Shown here one piece after another: positions 1-5,053 of a DNA stretch of 8,750 nucleotides (within the stretch, counting starts at the first letter, position 1; each line of letters begins with the position of its first letter). The DNA is taken from the NCBI GenBank assembly GCA_019690055.1, contig JADGGF010000164.1, forward strand, positions 1 through 8,750. The letters are read 5' to 3'. The DNA comes from Micromonosporaceae bacterium. GTDB taxonomy: Bacteria; Actinomycetota; Actinomycetes; Mycobacteriales; Micromonosporaceae. Position numbers and translations under genes: made by a program. The notes below the pieces were generated by a model, which was given only the letters and a program-made list of their open reading frames with translations, did no database searches and was not told the DNA's origin.

Positions 1-834
1 GGGCACGGCCACCCCGATGTAGCGGGTGGGGCGGGGCGGTTCGAGCGCGACGACGGCGAGCCCGTCGCGGTCGTGGGTGAGGGCCACCGACGGGATCAGG
101 CTGATGCCGACGCCGGCCCGGACCAGGGCCTGGGCAAAGGCATAGTCGCTGCCGCGGCAGGCGCTGCGCATCTCGATCCCGGCCAGCGCGGCGTAATGGC
201 CGATGGCGTCGCCGACCTGCAGGCACCCGTGCACCCAGCGCTCGCCGCCGAGCTCAGCCATGGCCACCGACGACCGGCCGGCCAGCCGATGCCCCGCCGG
301 CAGCACTATCCACAAGGGATCGTCGAGCAGCGGGGTCCAGGTCAGCCCGGATCGGTCGCCGGGTCGCACCGGAGGCGGGCCGTCGAAGTGGTAGACCAGC
401 GCCAGGTCGGCGGTCCCGGACCGCACCAGCGGCAGGCTCTCCTCCGGCTCCCGCTCGAGCACGGTGAGCTCCACCCCGGGGTGCTGCGCCGAGAAGCGGG
501 TCAGCGCCGGCGGCAGGAGCCGTTGCCCACCGCTGATGAAGGTCGCCACCGTGAGGCGGTCCTGGGCCACCCGCGACAGCCGCTCGATCTCCCGCTCGGC
601 GCTGGACAGCTCGGCCGCGATGACCTCGCCGGTCTCGACGAGGAGCTGACCGGCGGGTGTGAGCTCGACCCCGCGGGTGCTCCGGCGCACCACCAGGGTG
701 CCGACCGAGCGCTCCAGCGCGCTGATCGCCTGGGACACCGCGGACGGGGTCATCTGCAGGTGGGGGGCGGCCCGGTTGAAGCTGCCCTGGCGCGCGACCT
801 CCTGCAGGACGCGCAGCCGGTGAACGTCGATCAA
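1..834 (-). CDS. LysR-family transcriptional regulator, C-terminus cut by window edge
   Basis: Cytoplasmic DNA-binding regulator, most likely acting on the divergent EamA exporter at 905 and on itself. Reading the minus strand from a TTG at 834-832 gives an open frame of 278 codons that runs off the left edge without a stop. The N-terminus is a typical LysR winged HTH: LIDVHRLRVLQEVARQGSFN at residues 1-20, then RAAPHLQMTPSAVSQAISAL (21-40), then LERSVGTLVVRRSTRGVELTPAG. A linker helix follows (about 65-92), then the substrate-binding domain beginning near RLTVATF at about residue 93. Family members are usually about 295-310 residues, so perhaps 20-30 residues are missing. The TTG start is chosen because AAGGAG lies 5 nt upstream and because LysR proteins normally begin a few residues before the first helix. 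The effector cannot be told from sequence. Confidence 0.93.
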   Translation of the reverse strand, partial: MIDVHRLRVLQEVARQGSFNRAAPHLQMTPSAVSQAISALERSVGTLVVRRSTRGVELTPAGQLLVETGEVIAAELSSAEREIERLSRVAQDRLTVATFISGGQRLLPPALTRFSAQHPGVELTVLEREPEESLPLVRSGTADLALVYHFDGPPPVRPGDRSGLTWTPLLDDPLWIVLPAGHRLAGRSSVAMAELGGERWVHGCLQVGDAIGHYAALAGIEMRSACRGSDYAFAQALVRAGVGISLIPSVALTHDRDGLAVVALEPPRPTRYIGVAVP

Positions 835-843
835 CAGTTCTCC

Positions 844-865
844 TTAATACGACCCGCCGAATTAA
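844..865. promoter_or_regulatory. TTAAT-N12-ATTAA dyad, candidate LysR operator
   Basis: TTAAT at 844-848 and ATTAA at 861-865 form a perfect 5-bp inverted repeat in an AT-rich island within the 70-bp LysR/EamA intergenic region. LysR-type boxes are AT-rich dyads of similar size (canonical T-N11-A; here the symmetric spacing is one base longer). If EamA is transcribed from its start codon at 905, the dyad lies at about -61 to -40, the usual place for LysR activation. It also overlaps the AAGGAG ribosome site of the LysR gene (840-845), which would suit autorepression. Function is inferred from position and symmetry only. Confidence 0.5.
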
Positions 866-892
866 CCACTGCTGCTGAAGCCCTGGCCGGGT

Positions 893-898
893 CAAGAT
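893..898 (+). promoter_or_regulatory. Candidate -10 element of a leaderless EamA transcript
   Basis: CAAGAT ends exactly six bases before the GTG at 905, and there is no Shine-Dalgarno. This is the position a -10 hexamer takes when transcription begins at the first base of the start codon. The first base is C rather than T of TANNNT, and no convincing -35 is visible, as is common for activator-dependent or actinobacterial promoters. Support comes mainly from four other genes here with the same spacing. Confidence 0.45.
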
Positions 899-904
899 GG
901 CCGG

Positions 905-1858
905 GTGAGTCGTCGTGCCTGGCTGTTGTTCGCCGCCGTATCGCTGCTGTGGGGCATCCCCTATTTCCTGATCAAGGTCGCCATCGTCGACCTGTCCCCG
1001 ACGTTCGTCGTCTTCGCCCGGACCGCGATCGCCGCCGCCGTCCTCGTGCCGCTGGCCGCGGTCCGCGGTCTGCTGCCGGCGCTGCGGGGGCGGCTGCGGT
1101 TCGTCGTCGCCCTGTCCGTCGTCCACATCGTCGCCCCGTTTCTGCTCATCACGTACGGGGAGCTGTACGTCACGTCCTCGCTCGCCGGCCTGATCATCGC
1201 GGTCGAGCCGATCGTCGTGGGTCTCATGCTGGTGCGGGCCGAGCCGTTCACGCCGCCGCGGATCGTCGGGCTGGTGCTCGGCTTCGGCGGCGTCGCCGTG
1301 CTCACCGGAGTCGAGCTGAGCGGCGGGGGACCGGCCGTGCTCGGCGCGGCGCTGGTGGTGCTCGCCACGGTGGGGTACGCGTACGCCACGATCATGGTCC
1401 AGCGGGGTGGCTCCGGGATCCCGCCCACCGCGCTGGTCGCCGGCTCGATGCTGTCGAGCACCGTGCTGCTGGCCCCGTTCGCCCTGTTCGCGGTGCCGTC
1501 GGCGCCCGTGCGGGCGGTGTCGTGGGGCGCGGTCGCCGTGCTGGGACTGCTCTGCACCGCGGTTGCGCTGATCGCCTTCTATGCCTTGATCAATGACGCC
1601 GGTCCCAACCGGGCCGGGCTCGTGACCTACGTCAACCCGCTCGTGGCCGTCGCGCTCGGCGTCGCCGTCCTGAACGAGCCGCTGCGGTGGAGCCTGGCCG
1701 TCGGGGCCGGGCTGATCCTGGCCGGATGCTGGCTGTCGACCCGCCGGCCGAAGCCGGTCCGGCCGGCGCCGCACGAATCGAATGCGTCCGCTCCGCAAGC
1801 GTCGCCGGAGGTGTCGGCTGCTTCCGCCCCGCAGGCGGTGCCCGCCAAGAGCGCCTGA
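905..1858 (+). CDS. EamA/DMT-family transporter
   Basis: Inner-membrane exporter of the drug/metabolite transporter superfamily, 317 residues, with the usual ten transmembrane helices arranged as two EamA repeats (about residues 5-135 and 148-283). The first helix carries the family signature WGIPYFLIK (16-24). The second repeat ends in NEPLRWSLAVGAGLILAG, a typical EamA C-terminal helix pair. The GTG at 905 is chosen because the first helix begins at once after MSRRAW. A short cytoplasmic tail (about 284-317) is Ala/Pro/Ser-rich with two near copies of SAPQA, and looks disordered. The divergent LysR gene probably controls it. The family exports amino acids, metabolites or drugs, and the substrate here is unknown. 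Confidence 0.93.
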   Translation: MSRRAWLLFAAVSLLWGIPYFLIKVAIVDLSPTFVVFARTAIAAAVLVPLAAVRGLLPALRGRLRFVVALSVVHIVAPFLLITYGELYVTSSLAGLIIAVEPIVVGLMLVRAEPFTPPRIVGLVLGFGGVAVLTGVELSGGGPAVLGAALVVLATVGYAYATIMVQRGGSGIPPTALVAGSMLSSTVLLAPFALFAVPSAPVRAVSWGAVAVLGLLCTAVALIAFYALINDAGPNRAGLVTYVNPLVAVALGVAVLNEPLRWSLAVGAGLILAGCWLSTRRPKPVRPAPHESNASAPQASPEVSAASAPQAVPAKSA

Positions 1859-1865
1859 CGTCGGC

Positions 1866-1871
1866 TACCGT
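1866..1871 (+). promoter_or_regulatory. Candidate -10 element of a leaderless RpiB-like transcript
   Basis: TACCGT fits TANNNT and ends six bases before the GTG at 1878. Only 19 bp separate EamA from this start and none resembles a Shine-Dalgarno. The gene may therefore be transcribed separately as well as by read-through from EamA. A short dyad, CGATC (1873-1877) and GATCG (1883-1887), straddles the start. Confidence 0.5.
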
Positions 1872-1877
1872 TCGATC

Positions 1878-2312
1878 GTGCGGATCGTCTTCGGGGCTGA
1901 CGACGAGAACGAGACCACCCGGGCCGTGCTGGCCCACCTGCGCTCCCGCGGTGAGGTCGAGGTCATCGCCCCGCCGAGCTGGCCCGACCTCGGGGCCGAG
2001 GTCGGGCGGGCGGTGGCGAGTGGCCGCGCTGACCTCGGGGTGGTCATGTGCTGGACCGGGACCGGCACCGCCATCGCCGCCAACAAGGTGGCCGGGGTGC
2101 GGGCCGCGCTGGCCTGGGAGCCGTGGATCGCTCGAGGCGCGCGGCTCTGGAACGACGCCAACGTCCTGGCCCTGAGCCTCAAGCGGCTCGCCCCCGACGT
2201 CGCGGTCGAGACCGTCCAGGCGTTCCTCGACCAGCCCGAGCCGGACCCGGAGGAAGCGGAGGCGATCGCCCGCCTCAACCAGATCGACGCCGAACGCCTG
2301 CCGCCCCGGTAG
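1878..2312 (+). CDS. RpiB/LacA/LacB-family protein, divergent active site
   Basis: Soluble 144-residue protein with the Rossmann-like fold of ribose-5-phosphate isomerase B and the LacA/LacB sugar-phosphate isomerases. Landmarks are the first strand MRIVFGAD (1-8), ASGRADLGVVMCWTGTG (47-63) with Cys58 at the position of the catalytic cysteine, AIAANKVAGVRAAL (65-78) and NDANVLAL (92-99). Several usual active-site residues are absent. The N-terminal Asp-His pair is Asp8-Asp9, the His of the usual REHNDANV is Trp91, and the C-terminal RHxRR phosphate-binding segment is not recognisable (EEAEAIARLNQID instead). The fold is clear, but activity on ribose 5-phosphate is doubtful. GTG at 1878 is the start that places the first beta strand at the N-terminus; an earlier in-frame start would lie inside EamA. 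It is not obviously linked to its neighbours. Confidence 0.85.
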   Translation: MRIVFGADDENETTRAVLAHLRSRGEVEVIAPPSWPDLGAEVGRAVASGRADLGVVMCWTGTGTAIAANKVAGVRAALAWEPWIARGARLWNDANVLALSLKRLAPDVAVETVQAFLDQPEPDPEEAEAIARLNQIDAERLPPR

Positions 2313-2387
2313 CCGGCCCCGGGCCGTCCTGGTTGCACTGTCCTATTTGCCTATACGCGAGTAGATGCCTCCCTACGGGTGGTGGGG

Positions 2388-2393
2388 CACACT
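2388..2393 (+). promoter_or_regulatory. Candidate -10 element of a leaderless transcript
   Basis: CACACT ends six bases before the ATG at 2400. The run of G between them (2394-2398) is too close to the ATG, one base away, to act as a normal Shine-Dalgarno. The intergenic stretch before it (2313-2399) also has an AT-rich patch at 2342-2355 with two copies of CCTAT, and no clear -35 at standard spacing. Confidence 0.4.
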
Positions 2394-2399
2394 GGGGGC

Positions 2400-2834
2400 A
2401 TGACCGACCCGCGCGAAGGGAACGACCCGGTTGAGAAGGCGCTGCGAGAGGTCGCCGAGGCCGTCGGCGGCACGGTGCACCGGTACCCCAGCCCGCGCAA
2501 CCCCGTGCGCCGGCGGACGCTGCGCGAGGTGGTCAGTGGCGAGGACAGCCAGTTCGAGGAGGCGGTCCTCGACGCGGATGGCACGGTCTACGTGATCGGC
2601 CGGGACAGCGGCCCCCAGGTCAGCGCGGTCTTCGGGGAGGCGGTCTCGACGTACGAGTGGGTGTACGTCATCGCGCCGGGCCACGTGCCGGACCTCCGCC
2701 AGGTCGCTGGGGCGACCGCGGAACAGGACGTGCTCGAGGTGGTCGCGCAGCTGTACCAGCGGGTCAGTGGCCGCCTCTACCATCCCCTGACCGATCCGCC
2801 GGTCAGCGCGGTCTTCGACTGCTGGCACAGCTGA
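2400..2834 (+). CDS. Hypothetical soluble protein, 144 residues
   Basis: I do not recognise this family. It is a 144-residue acidic protein with no signal peptide, transmembrane segment or metal-binding motif. An N-terminal amphipathic helix (about 9-22, DPVEKALREVAEAV) precedes a basic patch (RYPSPRNPVRRRTLREV, 28-44). Alternating beta segments follow (VLDADGTVYVIGRD, 57-69; YEWVYVIAPGHVPDL, 85-99), then a C-terminal helix (ATAEQDVLEVVAQLYQRV, 105-122). The pentapeptide VSAVF occurs twice (74-78 and 135-139), perhaps a small internal repeat. Codon use looks native and the frame is well bounded. The ATG at 2400 is preferred over the in-frame GTG at 2379 because the latter adds only seven low-complexity residues and has no ribosome site. 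It probably forms its own transcription unit. Confidence 0.75.
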   Translation: MTDPREGNDPVEKALREVAEAVGGTVHRYPSPRNPVRRRTLREVVSGEDSQFEEAVLDADGTVYVIGRDSGPQVSAVFGEAVSTYEWVYVIAPGHVPDLRQVAGATAEQDVLEVVAQLYQRVSGRLYHPLTDPPVSAVFDCWHS

Positions 2835-2853
2835 ACGGGTGCCGCCCGTACGC

Positions 2854-2877
2854 CCGGGCATCGATACCATTGCCCGG
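2854..2877. promoter_or_regulatory. Leaderless promoter inside a 7-bp inverted repeat, candidate operator
   Basis: CCGGGCA (2854-2860) and TGCCCGG (2871-2877) are perfect inverted arms separated by 10 bp. The spacer contains TACCAT (2865-2870), a good -10 hexamer ending six bases before the GTG at 2877. The right arm ends on the first base of that start codon. A protein bound here would cover both the -10 element and the transcription start of a leaderless message, which suggests a repressor site. There is no Shine-Dalgarno. Confidence 0.5.
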
Positions 2878-3110
2878 TGCGATTCCGTGTCGTCCCGGTG
2901 CTGCTCGCCGTCGGCGCCCTCCTGACCGCCTGCTCCGCCGACCCCGCCACTCCGGCGCCGGCCGAGCCGCCCAGCGAGCCGGCGGCGAGCGTTGACGTGA
3001 CGCCATCGCCCGAGCCGCCGCCCCAGCGGCTGCAGGCCGGCAACCCCGACGGCCGCGCGGCGGTCCCGCCCGAGGCGCGGGCCGAGGACACCTCCCGGCC
3101 GACCACGTGA
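2877..3110 (+). CDS. N-terminal part of a frameshifted lipoprotein (signal peptide and linker)
   Basis: This 77-residue frame encodes a lipoprotein signal peptide followed by a disordered linker. There is a short basic start (MRFR), a hydrophobic core (VVPVLLAVGALL) and a lipobox LTAC with Cys19 as the predicted lipidated residue. About 35 Pro/Ala/Glu/Ser-rich residues follow, then a conserved-looking QRLQAGNPDGRAAVPPEARAEDTSRP. The frame then ends in a TGA at 3108-3110, overlapping the GTG (3107-3109) of the next frame. A lipoprotein of this size with no globular domain makes little sense alone. I read it as the export and anchor part of the beta-helix protein encoded by the following frame, separated from it by a one-base deletion near 3101. 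The product would sit on the outer face of the membrane. Upstream, a TACCAT promoter within an inverted repeat supports this start. Confidence 0.8.
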   Translation: MRFRVVPVLLAVGALLTACSADPATPAPAEPPSEPAASVDVTPSPEPPPQRLQAGNPDGRAAVPPEARAEDTSRPTT

Positions 3111-4027
3111 TCGGCGACGGGACACCGGCCAGCTGCACGTCCGACGCGGTGGTGGCCGCGGTCGCCGCGGGCGGGATCATCACCTTCGACTGCGGTCCGG
3201 CCCCGGTGACCATCACGATGACCGCGACCGCGAAGATCCGTAACGCCGCCGGGCCGCGCATCGTGATCGACGGCGGTGGCCTCGTGACGCTCAGCGGGGA
3301 CGGTAAGCATCGCATTCTTTACATGAATACGTGTGACCGCGAGCAGGGCTGGACCACGCCGCACTGCGACAACCAGGACCACCCCCAACTGACCGTCCAG
3401 AACATTACATTCGTCGATGGAAACGCCAGCGGGGCCGGCGCCGACGGCGGGCCGGACGGCGGCGGAGCGATTTTCGTGCGCGGCGGCCGGTTCAAGCTGG
3501 TGAACACGATGTTCCTGCGCAACCGCTGCGACAGCACCGGGCCCGACGTCGGCGGGGCCGCGGTGCGCGTGCTCGACCAGTTCGAGGACCTTCCCGTCTA
3601 CGTCGTGAACAGCACGTTCGGGGGAGCGCCGGGACAGGGCGGCGAGTGCTCCAACGGCGGGGCGCTGTCGAGCATCGGCGTGTCCTGGGTGGTGTTGAAC
3701 AGCGTGTTCAGCCACAACTCGGCGATCGGTTTCGGCGCGAATCCGGCGCGGGCCGGCACGCCCGGCGGCGGCAGCGGCGGAGCCATCTACGCCGACGGCA
3801 ACCGGTTCACCATCCACATCGCCGGCAGCCTGATCGAGCACAACGACGCGGTCGAGGGCGGCGGTGCGGTGTTCTTCGTGAGCAACGACCGGACGGGCGC
3901 ACTGTCCATCGAGGACTCGATCCTGCGCGACAACCACAGCGGTGGCTTCGAGACCCGCGGATATCCGGGCATCTTCTTCCTCGGTGCCGAGCCGCCCACG
4001 ATCAGCGGCTCCGCCCTGTCGCCGTGA
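3107..4027 (+). CDS. Right-handed parallel beta-helix protein, C-terminal part of frameshifted lipoprotein
   Basis: This 306-residue frame encodes a secreted-type right-handed beta-helix. Four coils carry GGA[ILV] and a downstream [FL]xxN or related pair: GGGAIF (118-123) with FLRN (136-139), GGALSS (184-189) with FSHN (201-204), GGAIYA (224-229) with IEHN (243-246), and GGAVFF (252-257) with LRDN (273-276). These resemble the GGA[ILV]/FxxN repeats of polymorphic membrane proteins and related beta-helix proteins. Six cysteines (10, 29, 76, 87, 141, 181) fit disulfides formed outside the cell. As read from GTG 3107 it has no signal peptide, so the true product probably joins residues Asp-His (3101-3106) to the preceding lipoprotein frame, giving about 383 residues. 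No pectate-lyase or glycosidase catalytic set is evident; binding or a cell-surface role is possible. Some stretches (about 3305-3335 and 3395-3425) are less GC-rich than the surroundings. Confidence 0.82.
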   Translation: MIGDGTPASCTSDAVVAAVAAGGIITFDCGPAPVTITMTATAKIRNAAGPRIVIDGGGLVTLSGDGKHRILYMNTCDREQGWTTPHCDNQDHPQLTVQNITFVDGNASGAGADGGPDGGGAIFVRGGRFKLVNTMFLRNRCDSTGPDVGGAAVRVLDQFEDLPVYVVNSTFGGAPGQGGECSNGGALSSIGVSWVVLNSVFSHNSAIGFGANPARAGTPGGGSGGAIYADGNRFTIHIAGSLIEHNDAVEGGGAVFFVSNDRTGALSIEDSILRDNHSGGFETRGYPGIFFLGAEPPTISGSALSP

Positions 4028-4063
4028 CGACTCCAGGCGCCGGCCCTGTCGCCATGACGGCTC
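4014..4063. repeat. Imperfect direct repeat, 30-bp period, spanning a stop codon
   Basis: The 20-bp segments 4014-4033 and 4044-4063 match at 18 positions (CCCTGTCGCC, then GTGACGACTC versus ATGACGGCTC). The period is 30 bp, and similarity fades over the remaining ten bases. The first copy contains the beta-helix stop codon (4025-4027). This looks like an old tandem duplication at the gene end. No function is suggested. Confidence 0.7.
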
Positions 4064-4107
4064 GGGGCGGTGATGGGCCGGCCCGGTTCGCCCACCGCGC
4101 CGGGGCG

Positions 4108-4146
4108 TTGCCGAGGTCGATTCCTGTCGCTAGCCTGCGCGCAGGC
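4108..4146 (+). promoter_or_regulatory. Sigma70-like promoter with a 14-bp palindrome over the -10
   Basis: TTGCCG (4108-4113) and TAGCCT (4131-4136) are separated by 17 bp, a good housekeeping-type promoter for the membrane protein at 4166. A perfect 14-bp palindrome, GCCTGCG then CGCAGGC (4133-4146), begins inside the -10 and extends through the expected transcription start near 4143, as a repressor operator would. A GGAGG (4152-4156) follows, nine bases before the GTG, so this gene has a short leader of about 23 nt. The rest of the 4028-4165 intergenic region holds the direct repeat and a 10-bp palindrome GGGCCGGCCC at 4075-4084. Confidence 0.55.
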
Positions 4147-4165
4147 GTAGGGGAGGAGACGATCG

Positions 4166-5050
4166 GTGACGACGACCCTCGAGCCATATTCGGCATCGGC
4201 GGCGGCGACCGCGCAGCCGATCCGCATCCGGACGAGGTTCTGGCGGTTTGCGCTGATGGTCTTGGGCGGGGCGGCCGCGTTCGCCGTCGTGTGGGCGCAC
4301 CCTGACCGCGGCCACGACACCTGGTTCGCCTGGGCCGCCCTGGGCACGCTGCTCGGCGTGCTGGCCGGGTGGTCCTTCGGCAGCGGCATCGCCCGCTACC
4401 GCGATGTGGTCGCCCTGCAGCCGGTGCGGGCGATCCGGATCGTGCCGGTGCTGTTGCTCATGGCGTCGGTCGCCGGGGCCGCGCTGCCCCTGTCGATCGT
4501 GATCGTGCGGCAGGGCATCATCTGGCACGGCGTCGCCCTCGCCGGGCTGGCCATCGTCGGAGCGCTGCCGGCCGGGGCGGCCGTCGTGGCGATCCGAGTG
4601 CTCTCCATCGATGGGGTGGGCGGCCCGGTGGGTCGGCGACTGGGCACGCTGCTGCGGCTGCGCAGCCTGCTCTCCCGCCTGAACACGATCTTCGGGTCGC
4701 TCGTCGTGGTCCTCACGCTCTTCATCGCGGCCCAGCGCTCCCTGGCCACCGGGGAGGCGGTGCCCGCGTCGCTGGTCATCTACACCGGCGCCGCCTCGGC
4801 CGTGGTGGTCGCGCTGGTCTACCTGCCCACGGCGGCCGTGCTGCGCCGTCGCTGCCTGCTGTTCATCGACGAAGAATTTCCCCTCGATAATGTCGACCGC
4901 GCCCAGCTGATTCAGGCCGCCGAGGACCGGCACCGGTTGGAGGGGCTCATGGGGTTGCACCGCACGACCCTGGCCGAGCTGCAGAACGGGCTGGTCATCG
5001 TCTCCCCGCTGCTGGCCAGCGCCGGCATCACCCTGCTGCCCGGCTTCTGA
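4166..5050 (+). CDS. Polytopic membrane protein of unknown function
   Basis: A 294-residue inner-membrane protein that I cannot place in a named family. About seven hydrophobic segments are visible, near residues 25-44, 53-72, 88-114, 120-146, 176-190, 202-226 and 275-292. The N-terminus (1-24) is Thr/Ala-rich and then basic (RIRTRFWRF), suggesting a cytoplasmic start. A basic loop (GRRLGTLLRLRSLLSRLN, 156-173) lies between helices 4 and 5. A soluble segment (227-273) contains RRRCLLFIDEEFPLDN and a charged helix (DRAQLIQAAEDRHRLEGLMGLHRTTLAEL). The GTG at 4166 has GGAGG nine bases upstream. No transporter, kinase or enzyme motif is evident, so a sensor, channel or membrane scaffold cannot be told apart. 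It ends 3 nt before the stop of the convergent EamA gene. Confidence 0.82.
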   Translation: MTTTLEPYSASAAATAQPIRIRTRFWRFALMVLGGAAAFAVVWAHPDRGHDTWFAWAALGTLLGVLAGWSFGSGIARYRDVVALQPVRAIRIVPVLLLMASVAGAALPLSIVIVRQGIIWHGVALAGLAIVGALPAGAAVVAIRVLSIDGVGGPVGRRLGTLLRLRSLLSRLNTIFGSLVVVLTLFIAAQRSLATGEAVPASLVIYTGAASAVVVALVYLPTAAVLRRRCLLFIDEEFPLDNVDRAQLIQAAEDRHRLEGLMGLHRTTLAELQNGLVIVSPLLASAGITLLPGF

Positions 5051-5053
5051 GCG

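Noticed and set aside
890..895. TTGACC on the minus strand as the -35 of the LysR promoter
   Set aside because: No acceptable -10 stands 16-18 bp downstream; the nearest AT-rich hexamer is about 21 bp or more away.
897..908. Three-codon frame ATG-GCC-GGG-TGA overlapping the EamA start
   Set aside because: It could be a minimal upstream frame, but it has no ribosome site and would begin upstream of the inferred transcription start. Chance is more likely.
254..1798. Long open frame on the minus strand opposite LysR and EamA
   Set aside because: Its product is rich in Arg, Gly, His, Gln and Pro with no domain, and it covers two convincing genes. It is a GC-rich shadow, as are similar frames at 73-1596 (+), 5183-6253 (+), 6019-7068 (+) and 7030-8730 (-).
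2314..2326. Hairpin CGGCC-CCG-GGCCG just after the RpiB-like stop as a terminator
   Set aside because: The stem is five base pairs with a three-base loop and no U-tract. Such GC dyads are common in this DNA.
2835..2849. Hairpin ACGGG-TGCCG-CCCGT directly after the hypothetical gene as a terminator
   Set aside because: The stem is short, there is no U-tract and nothing else supports termination.
3099..3110. Programmed -1 frameshift joining the lipoprotein halves
   Set aside because: No slippery heptamer or evident downstream pseudoknot was seen. An indel or sequencing error is simpler.
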